From: SIG587 sp045531585
Lineage (GTDB): Bacteria; Bacillota; Clostridia; Oscillospirales; Acutalibacteraceae
DNA length: 33,679 nt
Assembly: GCA_045531585.1 (NCBI GenBank)
Contig: JAZSEH010000023.1
Location: 1-33,679 of the forward strand
Direction of reading: 5' to 3'
This document shows, piece by piece, positions 1 to 8,322 of this stretch; the stretch's first letter is position 1; each line of letters starts with the position of its first letter. Below the pieces are notes generated by a model. That model did not search any database and had not been told where the DNA came from. It saw only the letters and a list, made by a program, of their open reading frames with translations. The position numbers and the translations under genes are program-made.

Positions 1-1
1 A

Positions 2-985
2 TATCAATTTTTGATTGATAACAGAACTCCCGAAACGGCATCACTTCTTGCGCAAAAGGCTGTTGCGGTCAGAAAAGAAATATACGGCAACTCTGTTTTT
101 ATCAGAGGTTTGATTGAAATAAGCAATATTTGCAAAAACAACTGCTTATATTGCGGCATTCGCGCGGGTAATTCCCGCTGTGAACGCTACCGACTTGATA
201 AGAAGCAGATTTTATCATGTTGCGAAAACGGCTATTCGCTCGGCTTCAGAACTTTTGTTATGCAGGGCGGCGAGGATGCTTATTTCAGCGACGATGTAAT
301 GTGTGACATTATTGGTGAAATTAAAAGAAGATTCCCTGATTGTGCCGTTACTCTCTCGCTCGGTGAACGCAGTTATGAAAGCTATAAACGGCTTTTTGAT
401 TCCGGTGCGGACAGATATCTGCTGCGCCATGAAACAGCCGATAAGGAGCATTATCAAATGCTTCATCCGAAAGAGCTGTCATTTGAAACGCGCATGGAAT
501 GCTTGAAAAACCTTAAAGAAATCGGTTTTCAGACGGGCTGCGGATTTATGGTAGGCTCTCCTTATCAAACCTCGGCACACATTGCGAAGGATTTGAAGTT
601 CATCGAGAAATTTAAGCCTCATATGTGCGGAATAGGTCCTTTTATACCTCATAAGGATACTGTGTTTAATGACAGAAGCGCAGGCACGGTTGAATTGACT
701 TGCTTTCTGCTTTCAATAATACGCCTTATACATCCGCCGATTTTACTGCCTGCAACAACAGCGTTGGGCAGCATCGACCCAATCGGGCGCGAAAAGGGGA
801 TTCTTGCCGGCGCAAATGTTGTTATGCCCAATCTTTCACCGCTCGACACACGTTCAAAATACGCGCTATATAATAATAAGCTTGCAAGCGGTGCCGAATC
901 AGCGCAGGGCAAGAAAAAGCTCGAAGAATTGATGCAATCAATAGGATACGAAATAGTTACCGCACGCGGCGACATAAAATATTGA
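2..985 (+). CDS. hydE: [FeFe]-hydrogenase maturase HydE, radical SAM (5' end outside window)
   Basis: HydE is a radical SAM enzyme that works with HydG and HydF to build the diiron subcluster of the [FeFe]-hydrogenase H-cluster in the cytoplasm. The frame is open to the left edge, so the gene is partial. A TTG at 11 is available but has no visible Shine-Dalgarno, and the family normally has a few dozen more N-terminal residues. Counting from that TTG, the cluster motif CKNNCLYC (CX3CX2C) is at residues 41-48. Typical HydE strings follow: GEDAYF, SLGERSYESY, RYLLRHETAD, GIGPFIPHKDT, LLPATTALG and VVMPNLSP. hydG starts 13 bases after the stop, so the two are probably cotranscribed. Alanine codons favour GCG and GCA, unlike hydF, where GCC dominates (see findings). 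Identification is secure; only the start is unknown. Confidence 0.95.
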   Translation, partial: YQFLIDNRTPETASLLAQKAVAVRKEIYGNSVFIRGLIEISNICKNNCLYCGIRAGNSRCERYRLDKKQILSCCENGYSLGFRTFVMQGGEDAYFSDDVMCDIIGEIKRRFPDCAVTLSLGERSYESYKRLFDSGADRYLLRHETADKEHYQMLHPKELSFETRMECLKNLKEIGFQTGCGFMVGSPYQTSAHIAKDLKFIEKFKPHMCGIGPFIPHKDTVFNDRSAGTVELTCFLLSIIRLIHPPILLPATTALGSIDPIGREKGILAGANVVMPNLSPLDTRSKYALYNNKLASGAESAQGKKKLEELMQSIGYEIVTARGDIKY

Positions 986-998
986 AAGGAAAATAATT

Positions 999-2447
999 AT
1001 GGCAATTTATAATCCGAAATCACTTAAAGCGGAAGAATTTATTAATAACGAAGAAATTCTTGCAACTCTCGAATATGCGGAGCAGAATAAGAACAATATT
1101 GAGCTGATTGACAGCCTTCTTGAAAAGGCTCGTCCCAGATTAACCGCAGAGGGAACTGTTTGCAGCGGACTTTCTCACCGAGAAGCAGCTGTTTTGCTTG
1201 CCTGCGATATTCCCGAAAAGGTTCAGCAGATGTACGACCTTGCCAAGGAGATAAAGCTGGCATTTTACGGCAACCGTATTGTTATGTTTGCCCCGCTTTA
1301 TCTTTCCAACTACTGCGTAAACGGCTGTGTTTACTGCCCATACCACGCAAAAAATAAGTGCATTGTACGTAAAAAGCTTACTCAGGAGGAGATACGCAAG
1401 GAGGTTATTGCCCTGCAGGATATGGGACATAAGCGCCTTGCCATAGAGGCAGGCGAGGACCCTGTCCATAACCCCATTGAGTACATCCTTGAAAGCATTA
1501 AGACCATATACAGTATTCAGCATAAAAATGGTGCTATCCGCCGTGTGAACGTTAATATTGCCGCCACAACTGTGGAAAACTACCGCAAGCTTAAGGAGGC
1601 AGGAATTGGTACCTACATCCTGTTTCAGGAGACCTATAATAAGGAAAGCTATCTCCAGCTTCATCCCACAGGCCCCAAGCACGATTACGACTACCATACC
1701 GAGGCTATGGACCGCGCAATGGAGGGCGGTATTGACGATGTTGGCCTTGGTGTTCTCTTTGGCCTTGAGGGCTACCAGTATGAGTTTGCAGGCCTTCTGA
1801 TGCACGCAGAACATCTTGAGGCCGTTCACGGCGTTGGCCCACACACTATTTCGGTTCCCCGAATCAAGCGTGCCGATGATATTGACCCCGACGTTTTTGA
1901 TAACGGCGTTCCCGATGAAATGTTTGAAAAGATTATAGCCTGTATCCGCATTGCCGTTCCCTATACCGGAATGATAATCTCCACAAGAGAAAGCGAGCAG
2001 GTACGGGCAAGGGTGCTTGACCTTGGTATTTCACAGATAAGCGGTGCCTCCAGAACCTCTGTTGGCGGCTACACCGAGGAGGAGCGTCCCCACGATTCCG
2101 AGCAGTTTGACGTTTCCGACCAGCGTACCCTGGACGAGGTTGTGCACTGGCTTATGGGTCTTGGCTATATACCCTCCTTCTGTACCGCCTGCTACCGTGA
2201 GGGCAGAACGGGCGACCGTTTTATGGCGCTATGCAAAAACGGACAGATACTTAACTGCTGCCACCCCAACGCCCTTATGACCCTTAGTGAGTACCTTGTG
2301 GACTACGCCACACCCAAAACACAGGAAACCGGCTTTAGCCTTATTGAAAGTGAGCTGGAAAAGATACCTAAGGAAAAGGTTAAGGATATTGCCAAAAGCA
2401 ATATTGAGGCCATAAAAAATTCCAACCGCCGAGATTTCCGTTTCTAA
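999..2447 (+). CDS. hydG: [FeFe]-hydrogenase maturase HydG, tyrosine lyase
   Basis: HydG is a radical SAM tyrosine lyase that cleaves tyrosine to p-cresol and dehydroglycine and supplies the CO and cyanide ligands of the H-cluster as an iron synthon. At 482 residues it has normal family length. The SAM-cluster motif is at C106/C110/C113 (NYCVNGCVYC), and the HydG-specific C-terminal CX2CX22C motif, which holds the auxiliary cluster, is C395, C398 and C421. Its presence separates HydG from ThiH. A purine-rich AAAGGAAAA precedes the ATG at 999. The gene lies between hydE and hydF with gaps of 13 and 18 bases, as expected for a maturation operon. Early codons resemble hydE (GCG, CCG), and the rest resembles the downstream genes. 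Confidence 0.96.
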   Translation: MAIYNPKSLKAEEFINNEEILATLEYAEQNKNNIELIDSLLEKARPRLTAEGTVCSGLSHREAAVLLACDIPEKVQQMYDLAKEIKLAFYGNRIVMFAPLYLSNYCVNGCVYCPYHAKNKCIVRKKLTQEEIRKEVIALQDMGHKRLAIEAGEDPVHNPIEYILESIKTIYSIQHKNGAIRRVNVNIAATTVENYRKLKEAGIGTYILFQETYNKESYLQLHPTGPKHDYDYHTEAMDRAMEGGIDDVGLGVLFGLEGYQYEFAGLLMHAEHLEAVHGVGPHTISVPRIKRADDIDPDVFDNGVPDEMFEKIIACIRIAVPYTGMIISTRESEQVRARVLDLGISQISGASRTSVGGYTEEERPHDSEQFDVSDQRTLDEVVHWLMGLGYIPSFCTACYREGRTGDRFMALCKNGQILNCCHPNALMTLSEYLVDYATPKTQETGFSLIESELEKIPKEKVKDIAKSNIEAIKNSNRRDFRF

Positions 2448-2465
2448 GCAGAAAGGAGATTTTAT

Positions 2466-3671
2466 ATGAGCTTAAATGAAACCGTATCCGCCGAAAGGGT
2501 GCATATAGCCTTTTTTGGTCTGCGTAATGCGGGAAAATCAAGCCTTGTTAACGCCGTTACGGGGCAAAAGCTTTCCCTTGTATCTTCGGTAAAGGGTACC
2601 ACCACCGACCCTGTTAAAAAGGCAATGGAGCTTTTACCCTTAGGCCCTGTGGTAATTATTGACACCCCCGGTGTGGATGACGTGGGCGAGCTTGGGGAGC
2701 AGCGCGTGGAAAGGGCAAAGCAGGTGATAGGTCAAACCCATATTGCCGTGCTTGTTGTGGACAGTAAAAAGGGTATTAGTGATATGGACCGTGAGCTTGT
2801 GGCCCTTTTTGAGGAGAAAAAGCTGCCCTATATCATAGCCCTTAATAAGGCCGACCTTCTTGATGCCGTACCTGAGGCAGGGGAGAGGGAGATATACGTC
2901 AGTGCCCAAAGCGGTCAGGGCGTAAACGCCTTAAAGGAAAGGCTTGCTGTACTGGCAGGCTCCGCAGGAAATCAGCGAAGGCTCCTTGCAGATATAGTAA
3001 AGGCAGGGGATACCGTAGTTCTCGTTATCCCCATAGATGAATCTGCCCCCAAGGGCAGGCTGATACTTCCACAGCAGCACACCATCCGTGAGCTTTTGGA
3101 AATTGGCGCCACGGTGGTTGCCGTAAAGGATACCGAGCTTCAGGCTACCCTTAACACCCTCAAAGCACCTCCAAACCTTGTAATAACCGATTCTCAGGTA
3201 TTCGGTGCCGTGTCGAAAATAGTGCCAAGGAACGTTCCCCTTACCTCCTTTTCCATCCTCTTTGCCCGATATAAGGGAGACCTTGCAACGGTTGTGCAGG
3301 GCGCGGCTCAGCTTGACGCCTTAAAGGACGGAGATAAGGTACTTATTTCCGAAGGCTGCACCCACCACCGCCAGTGTAAGGATATCGGTACCGTAAAGCT
3401 TCCCGGGTGGATTACAAAATATACCGGTAAAAAGGTGGAGTTTGCCTTCACCTCAGGTACTGAGTTCCCCCAAAGCACCAAGGAGTACGCCCTTGTGGTA
3501 CATTGCGGCGGCTGTATGCTTAACGAAAAGGAGATGCAGTCCCGCCTTGCACAGTGCATTAAAAATAATACCCCCGTTACCAACTACGGCATTGCCATTG
3601 CACAAATGCACGGTATACTAAAACGCTCGGTAGAGCCCTTCTCGCAAATACTTAAATTGTTGGATAAATAA
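2466..3671 (+). CDS. hydF: [FeFe]-hydrogenase maturation GTPase/scaffold HydF
   Basis: HydF is the GTPase scaffold that receives the diiron precursor from HydE/HydG and delivers it to apo-HydA. The N-terminal GTPase domain shows the P-loop GLRNAGKS (residues 18-25), switch Thr residues near 45-47, DTPG (66-69) and NKAD (127-130). The C-terminal cluster-binding domain has CTHH (298-301) and HCGGC (346-350), matching the family's HX44-53HCXXC ligand pattern. The length (401 aa) is typical. AAAGGAG lies just before the ATG. The stop codon abuts a bidirectional terminator, so this is the end of the hyd operon as seen here. hydA must be upstream of the window or elsewhere in the genome. Confidence 0.95.
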   Translation: MSLNETVSAERVHIAFFGLRNAGKSSLVNAVTGQKLSLVSSVKGTTTDPVKKAMELLPLGPVVIIDTPGVDDVGELGEQRVERAKQVIGQTHIAVLVVDSKKGISDMDRELVALFEEKKLPYIIALNKADLLDAVPEAGEREIYVSAQSGQGVNALKERLAVLAGSAGNQRRLLADIVKAGDTVVLVIPIDESAPKGRLILPQQHTIRELLEIGATVVAVKDTELQATLNTLKAPPNLVITDSQVFGAVSKIVPRNVPLTSFSILFARYKGDLATVVQGAAQLDALKDGDKVLISEGCTHHRQCKDIGTVKLPGWITKYTGKKVEFAFTSGTEFPQSTKEYALVVHCGGCMLNEKEMQSRLAQCIKNNTPVTNYGIAIAQMHGILKRSVEPFSQILKLLDK

Positions 3672-3704
3672 AAAAAGAGCAACGCCTACGCGTTGCTCTT
3701 TTTT
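3671..3704. terminator. Bidirectional rho-independent terminator between hydF and the zinc-ribbon gene
   Basis: A 9-bp perfect stem, GAGCAACGC (3677-3685) with GCGTTGCTC (3690-3698), has a 4-base loop and is flanked by an A-run on the left and a T-run on the right. It can therefore end transcription from both convergent genes. It begins at the last base of the hydF stop codon and overlaps the last bases of the opposing gene, a very compact arrangement. Confidence 0.9.
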
Positions 3705-4287
3705 ATACATTTACGGTTTGCTGCTCTTTAAACTCGTGCTGTCTTTTGGCAATGCGGTTAAGCATTTCCTTGCTTGACTTGGCACGGGCAAAGTTTATAA
3801 TAATAAATACCATTGCAAGGGTATTAAACATTGCGCTGAACACAATCATTCCCACGCTGTTAAGGCGAACAATGGCAGGGCAAACGTCGGTATAAATAGT
3901 ATCCATATAAAAACGTGCCCGTTTTACCATACAAAGGTTTATAATGCCAATGGGCAGATACAGAATACTAAGAAAAACATAGGTGCCGCTAAGAACGCCA
4001 AAGGCCATCTCATCCGCAGGAGTATTTAATCCAAACTCTATAGCACCAATACCTCCGAATAAAATGCCGAAAACCAGGAAAAATGCCGCAAAGGCTACCC
4101 AGACTATGCCGAATATCTTCCATGCCAGACGCTCATATTTAAAGAAACGGTAGAAGAAATCAAGACATTCTTTTTCCTCGGCAATAGCGGCCTCCTCTGA
4201 TTTTACCGCATCAACAGGTGCACCGCACTCAGCACAGAACAGATTGCCCTCTGCCACTTCTTTTCCGCAATTTGTACAGTATTTCAT
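3703..4287 (-). CDS. Zinc-ribbon domain membrane protein, function unknown
   Basis: The start is placed at the ATG at 4287 (194 aa) because GGAGGT lies 7 bases upstream; an in-frame longer form exists but has no such site. Residues 1-25 form a double-CXXC zinc ribbon (C4, C7, C18, C21: CTNCG and CAECG). An acidic linker follows, then three or four hydrophobic membrane segments in the remaining ~140 residues. Such zinc_ribbon_2-plus-TM proteins are common in Clostridia and mostly uncharacterised. I do not recognise a specific function. It is transcribed convergently to hydF and shares its terminator. Confidence 0.8.
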   Translation of the reverse strand: MKYCTNCGKEVAEGNLFCAECGAPVDAVKSEEAAIAEEKECLDFFYRFFKYERLAWKIFGIVWVAFAAFFLVFGILFGGIGAIEFGLNTPADEMAFGVLSGTYVFLSILYLPIGIINLCMVKRARFYMDTIYTDVCPAIVRLNSVGMIVFSAMFNTLAMVFIIINFARAKSSKEMLNRIAKRQHEFKEQQTVNV

Positions 4288-4317
4288 TTTGTGTACCTCC
4301 CATATCATTTTTATTTA

Positions 4318-4346
4318 ATTATATCATAAAAAATCACTTTTTACAA
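4318..4346 (-). promoter_or_regulatory. Candidate sigma-A promoter of the zinc-ribbon gene
   Basis: On the minus strand TTGTAA (4341-4346) and TATAAT (4318-4323) are separated by 17 bases, with an extended TGa before the -10. Transcription would start about 20 bases before the ribosome-binding site of the gene ending at 4287. Confidence 0.6.
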
Positions 4347-4359
4347 TAGTTTTTTTAAA

Positions 4360-4388
4360 TTGACTTTAGGCGCGGCGTGTGATAGATT
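4360..4388 (+). promoter_or_regulatory. Candidate sigma-A promoter of the FAD oxidoreductase
   Basis: TTGACT (4360-4365) is followed by a 17-base spacer and TAGATT (4383-4388), with an extended TG motif. It lies 24 bases upstream of the ATG at 4413, with an AAAGAAAGGG ribosome-binding region between. It is divergent from the promoter of the zinc-ribbon gene. Confidence 0.5.
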
Positions 4389-4412
4389 TAAAAAAGAAAG
4401 GGCGAATGAAAA

Positions 4413-5612
4413 ATGATAAAGGAATGCCTTGAAACTAAAATAGTAAAAAGCTGTGACGTGCTGGTTTGCGGCGGTGGCTTTGCAGGAATCTCTGCCGCTT
4501 TGTCTGCCGCAAGGCAGGGCAAGAAAACAATACTTCTTGAAAAGCAGTATATGCTGGGCGGCCTTGGTACCGCAGGGCTTGTTACCATTTACCTCCCCCT
4601 TTGTGACGGTTTGGGCAGGCAGGTATCCTTTGGTATTGTGGAGGAGCTGTTTAGACTCAGCATTTCTATGGGTGCCGAAGCAAGGTATCCTGCAAATTGG
4701 CTTGACAGTGAGGATGCATCAGGCAGGACCGAAAAGCATCCCCGTTTTGAGGTGCAGTATAATCCTCAGCTTTTTGCCATTCTTGCCGAACAGCTTCTTA
4801 TAAAAGAGGGCGTAGAAATTCTTTATGGCACCTACGCCGTTGCGGTAAGCAAAAACGCTGATAAAATAGGTGCAGTTATAACCGAGAATAAATCGGGCAG
4901 ACAGGCCATATCGGTAAAAAGCGTTGTGGATGCCACAGGTGATGCGGATATTGCCCTGTTTTCTGCCGCGCCCACCGAAAAATTCGGTCAGGGCAACGTG
5001 CTTGCCGCCTGGTACTATTCTCTGAGCGAAAAGGGCTATGACCTTAATATGGTAGGCTTTGCCGATGTTCCCGATGAGGAAAAGGCTCAGCTTGGTGAGA
5101 TAAAGCCTCTTGTAAATGAGCGGTTTACGGGTCTTGATGGGGAAGAGCTGTCCCGTATGATGATGCTCTCCCACGCATCAACCTTAAATGACCTTAAAAA
5201 GAAGCGGCAGGTTGATAAAGAAATTATTCCCACCGCCATTGCCACCACTCCCCAAATAAGAATGACAAGGCGCATTGCAGGTGAGTACACTTTGGCGACA
5301 GATGAAATGCATAAGTATTTCGAGGATTCCGTTGGTATGGTGTCCGATTGGCGCAAGCGCGGCCCCGTTTATGAGGTGCCCTTTGGTACGCTCTATTCAA
5401 AGCAGGTTAAAAATCTTATATGCGCCGGCCGCTGCACCTCGGTTACCGATGGTATGTGGGACGTTATGCGTGTTATTCCTTGCTGTGCAGTAACAGGGCA
5501 GGCCGCAGGCACCGCCGCCGCTATGACCGATGATTTTTCCTCGCTAAACGTTAAAGAATTGCAGTCCGTACTCCAAAAAAACGGCGTTATTCTTCACGAA
5601 AACGAGTTATAA
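4413..5612 (+). CDS. FAD-dependent oxidoreductase (FAD_oxidored family)
   Basis: The N-terminus is a Rossmann FAD-binding motif: a hydrophobic strand, then CGGGFAGISAAL (about residues 16-27), an acidic strand end LLEK and GGLGTAG. A second nucleotide-contact signature, VVDATGDADIA, lies near residue 170, and a C-terminal FAD-closing segment, AGRCTSVTDG...GQAAGTAAA, near 345-375. This is the pfam12831-type layout of 'FAD-dependent oxidoreductase' proteins related to succinate/fumarate reductase flavoproteins. The substrate cannot be told from sequence. It is monocistronic, ending at a bidirectional terminator shared with the aldo/keto reductase gene. Confidence 0.85.
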   Translation: MIKECLETKIVKSCDVLVCGGGFAGISAALSAARQGKKTILLEKQYMLGGLGTAGLVTIYLPLCDGLGRQVSFGIVEELFRLSISMGAEARYPANWLDSEDASGRTEKHPRFEVQYNPQLFAILAEQLLIKEGVEILYGTYAVAVSKNADKIGAVITENKSGRQAISVKSVVDATGDADIALFSAAPTEKFGQGNVLAAWYYSLSEKGYDLNMVGFADVPDEEKAQLGEIKPLVNERFTGLDGEELSRMMMLSHASTLNDLKKKRQVDKEIIPTAIATTPQIRMTRRIAGEYTLATDEMHKYFEDSVGMVSDWRKRGPVYEVPFGTLYSKQVKNLICAGRCTSVTDGMWDVMRVIPCCAVTGQAAGTAAAMTDDFSSLNVKELQSVLQKNGVILHENEL

Positions 5613-5643
5613 AAAAGGATGGAGTTTCTCCATCCTTTTTTTA
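5611..5643. terminator. Bidirectional terminator between convergent oxidoreductase genes
   Basis: GGATGGAG (5617-5624) pairs with CTCCATCC (5628-5635) around a 3-base loop, with A6 on the left and T8 on the right. It follows the + strand gene directly and includes the stop codon of the - strand gene in its T-run. Confidence 0.9.
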
Positions 5644-6648
5644 TTCACCAAAGCCCTGTACGGCTTTTTTAAGCATTTGTCTTATGGGCAGATTATAGGG
5701 GCATCTGGGCTCGCACGCTCCGCAGTCTATACAATCGGATGCCTTGGCAGGCAGAGCGGAATATCTTGCCCTTGCCCAATCCTCAAGTCCGTAGCGTGAA
5801 AGATAGCCCTCAAAAAGGAATACCGAGGAAATGGAAATTCCTGCACTGCAGGGGGCACAGTAATTACACCGCCTGCAAAACTGTGTGCCAAGGCTTTCTC
5901 TGATATTTTCTATTCGCTTAAGCTCTTCTTGGCTTAACGGTGCGGTATTTTCCGCCGCCGCAAGGTTTTGCTCAAGTTCATCTACCTCCGCCATACCTGG
6001 AATCACAACGCTTACGCTTTCGTTACTTAAAATATAGCGTATGGCAAGGCTTGCATCCTCTATAGCGCCGCCTGCAAGGGGCTTCATATCAATAAAGCCT
6101 ATGTTTTTCTCCCTGCATTTTTTTATAAGCTCCTCACCCTGTGTCTCCACAATGGAGTAGGGGAACATAATGGTCTCCACCCAGTCAAACTCGATAGCAA
6201 TGCGGAAGGTATCAAGGGAGTGAGCGGTAAGGCCGATGTGACCTATAAGCCCCTTCTCCTTTGCCTCAAGCAGGGCCTCAAGCGCGCCACCCTCACCCAT
6301 AACGGTCTCAAGCTGAGCAGGGGTAACGTTGTGCACCTGATAAAGGTCTATATAATCGGTGCGCAGATTTTTAAGGCTGGTGGCAATATCCCTTGCCATA
6401 CCCTCCTTATCCCGTGACATTGACTTGGTGGCAATGAAAAAATCATTTCTGATTCCTTCAAGGGCGTAGCCTAAATATTCCTCGCTTACGGTGTAGGCAC
6501 GGGCGGTATCAATAAAGTTAATTCCTGCCTTGTGCATTTTAAGGATAAGGTCTTTTGTACCCTCCTTAGTGGTGCGCTGAATGGGTATGCCCCCAAAGCC
6601 AAGACGTGAAATTTTAAGTCCTGTTTTTCCAAGTGTAACGTACTGCAT
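5641..6648 (-). CDS. Aldo/keto reductase with C-terminal 2x[4Fe-4S] ferredoxin-like domain
   Basis: The 335-aa protein has a TIM-barrel aldo/keto reductase domain (1 to ~265). It starts QYVTLGKTGLKISRLGFGG and carries the catalytic tetrad in DTARAY (Asp, Tyr), ATKS (Lys) and YQVHN (His). The last ~70 residues add two cysteine clusters, CRRCNYCAPC and CIDCGACEPRCP, as in the clostridial ferredoxin-type AKR group. The clusters suggest electron transfer with ferredoxin rather than, or in addition to, NAD(P)H; the substrate is unknown. The DUF1287 gene lies 4 bases upstream on the same strand, so the two probably form one transcript. Confidence 0.9.
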   Translation of the reverse strand: MQYVTLGKTGLKISRLGFGGIPIQRTTKEGTKDLILKMHKAGINFIDTARAYTVSEEYLGYALEGIRNDFFIATKSMSRDKEGMARDIATSLKNLRTDYIDLYQVHNVTPAQLETVMGEGGALEALLEAKEKGLIGHIGLTAHSLDTFRIAIEFDWVETIMFPYSIVETQGEELIKKCREKNIGFIDMKPLAGGAIEDASLAIRYILSNESVSVVIPGMAEVDELEQNLAAAENTAPLSQEELKRIENIRESLGTQFCRRCNYCAPCSAGISISSVFLFEGYLSRYGLEDWARARYSALPAKASDCIDCGACEPRCPYNLPIRQMLKKAVQGFGE

Positions 6649-6652
6649 TATA

Positions 6653-7366
6653 TTACTCCCAAGCTGTTAGAATTTCCTTTGGTATGCTGGCAGGCTTAAA
6701 GCGGAAATGTGCCGTTACGGTATCACGCTTTAAATAATCCTCTTCCCTTATGGGCTGACCTCCGTTATGTATAATATACGTCCTGCCTTCGGAATTCCGC
6801 CTGTCCGATACAATGCCAATATGGTCGTCCTCACGGAAAATTACAATATCTCCCGGTTGCCACTCCTTTATATCCGACGTATCTGTGGTAAGGGAGATGG
6901 CATATTTTTCAAAAAACACCCTTAGATTACACACTCTGCGAAAATCAATATTAGGGTCGGGCTGGCTTATCCTTGTATAGGCTTCAGGCCGTGCGGTAAT
7001 ATCCTTATCCACCATTTCCTTTAAATTGTAGCCTGCATTTTTAAGGGCACGCCACACAACGTCGGTACAAACGCCTATATTATCGGGTGGATAGCCACCT
7101 GCAAAATAGGCTCCGTCATATTTCGGCTTATTTTGTGCATCAAGGCGCGCACCAAGCAATATGTCGGTAAGGTCATCGGTGCCGTTTTGGTTGAAGTCAA
7201 CCCCGCTTTTTACGGTTTCAATGCCAAAATCCTGAGCAGAGTAGTAGGGCCTTGGTATCATATTAAAATAGGACACAAGCCAAAAAACAAGGCCCACCGC
7301 AATAAGAAGCAGTATTATTCCTGCAATCAGCGGCAGAGGATTAACTCTTTTCTTTATCAATATCAT
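6653..7366 (-). CDS. DUF1287 family protein, membrane-anchored putative cysteine hydrolase
   Basis: The chosen start is the ATG at 7366 (237 aa, MILIKKRVNP); a longer in-frame start at 7405 is possible, and ribosome-binding signals are weak for both. A single N-terminal membrane helix (about residues 12-33) precedes an extracytoplasmic domain with the DUF1287 landmarks: a Cys in GVCTDVVWRA, a DPNIDFRRVCNL segment, and W-PGDIV followed by DDHIGIVSD and HNGG. The Cys/His arrangement resembles NlpC/P60-like folds, so a wall-linked hydrolase is plausible but unproven. It shares a probable operon with the aldo/keto reductase. Confidence 0.8.
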   Translation of the reverse strand: MILIKKRVNPLPLIAGIILLLIAVGLVFWLVSYFNMIPRPYYSAQDFGIETVKSGVDFNQNGTDDLTDILLGARLDAQNKPKYDGAYFAGGYPPDNIGVCTDVVWRALKNAGYNLKEMVDKDITARPEAYTRISQPDPNIDFRRVCNLRVFFEKYAISLTTDTSDIKEWQPGDIVIFREDDHIGIVSDRRNSEGRTYIIHNGGQPIREEDYLKRDTVTAHFRFKPASIPKEILTAWE

Positions 7367-7394
7367 CACCAATTTAATTTTAACATTATATTTG

Positions 7395-7423
7395 TTGTAT
7401 TGCAATAAAAAGTATGTTAAAAT
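7395..7423 (+). promoter_or_regulatory. Candidate promoter of the metF operon
   Basis: TTGTAT (7395-7400), a 17-base spacer and TAAAAT (7418-7423) lie ahead of AAGGAG (7431-7436) and the metF ATG (7444). The implied leader is only about 14 bases, so the true promoter could lie slightly upstream. No SAM riboswitch, T-box or cobalamin riboswitch fits in this short gap. Confidence 0.4.
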
Positions 7424-7443
7424 AAAGTTTAAGGAGTGATTTT

Positions 7444-8322
7444 ATGAAGCTCAGTCAACTACTTAAAGAGGATAAGCTGTCCATTTCCTTTGAGGTATTT
7501 CCCCCTAAGGCCGATACAAACTTTGAAAGCGTTAAGGCAGCTACACAGGAAATAGCCGCGTTAAAGCCTGCTTTTATGAGTGTTACCTACGGCGCAGGTG
7601 GGGGAACAAGCAAATATACCCTTGATATTGCGCAGAACATAAAAAAGCAGTACGGTGTACCAACCCTTGCCCACCTTACCTGTGTTTCCTCCACACGGGA
7701 GACTGTGGCTCAAAGAATAAAGGATATAAAGGCGGCAGGCATTGAAAACGTTATGGCGCTTCGGGGTGACCTTACCCCTGAGCTTGAAAATAGTGACCGT
7801 AGTGGTTGGCACTATAAGCACGCAGTGGACCTTGTAAGGGAGCTTAAGGCGGCAAATAAGGATTTTTGTATAGGCGGTGCCTGTTATCCTGAAATTCATC
7901 CCGAAAGCAAGGACCAAAACGAGGATATAAAGCACCTTAAGGAAAAGGTGGATGCAGGCTGCGATTTTCTTACCACTCAGATGTTTTTTGATAATAACCT
8001 GCTTTATAATTTCCTTTATAAAATACGTGAGGCAGGAATAGCCGTTCCCGTTATTCCGGGAATTATGCCCATAACCAACGCCAATCAGGTGGCCCGTGCA
8101 ATAAAGCTTTCAGGCTCCTTTGTGCCTGTGCGCTTTAAAAGCCTTGTGGATAAATTCGGCAGTGACCCTGATGCAATGCTTCAGGCAGGCATAGCCTACG
8201 CCACCGACCAGATAATTGACCTTTACGCCAACGGCATAAAGCTTGTTCATATTTATTCAATGAATAAGCCTGCCGTTGCCGCCAAAATACAGGAAAATCT
8301 TTCAAACATACTTGGAAAATAA
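7444..8322 (+). CDS. metF: 5,10-methylenetetrahydrofolate reductase
   Basis: MetF reduces methylene-THF to methyl-THF, the methyl donor for methionine synthase (and in acetogens for the methyl branch of the Wood-Ljungdahl pathway). The protein is 292 aa, the usual length for the single-domain bacterial enzyme. Recognisable segments are SFEVFPPKAD, MSVTYGAGG, LAHLTCVSSTR, NVMALRGDLTP, TTQMFFDN and VPVIPGIMPITN. AAGGAG stands 7 bases before the ATG. The stop overlaps the next start by one base (TAATG), so translation is probably coupled to the MetH reactivation protein and MetH that follow, forming one methionine-synthesis unit. Confidence 0.96.
   Translation: MKLSQLLKEDKLSISFEVFPPKADTNFESVKAATQEIAALKPAFMSVTYGAGGGTSKYTLDIAQNIKKQYGVPTLAHLTCVSSTRETVAQRIKDIKAAGIENVMALRGDLTPELENSDRSGWHYKHAVDLVRELKAANKDFCIGGACYPEIHPESKDQNEDIKHLKEKVDAGCDFLTTQMFFDNNLLYNFLYKIREAGIAVPVIPGIMPITNANQVARAIKLSGSFVPVRFKSLVDKFGSDPDAMLQAGIAYATDQIIDLYANGIKLVHIYSMNKPAVAAKIQENLSNILGK

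Noticed and set aside
1140..1844. 234-aa minus-strand ORF
   Set aside because: A shadow of hydG with no ribosome-binding site; hydG has all its motifs in the opposite frame.
7367..7443. SAM, T-box or cobalamin riboswitch ahead of metF
   Set aside because: The divergent gap is under 80 bases and has no suitable hairpins.
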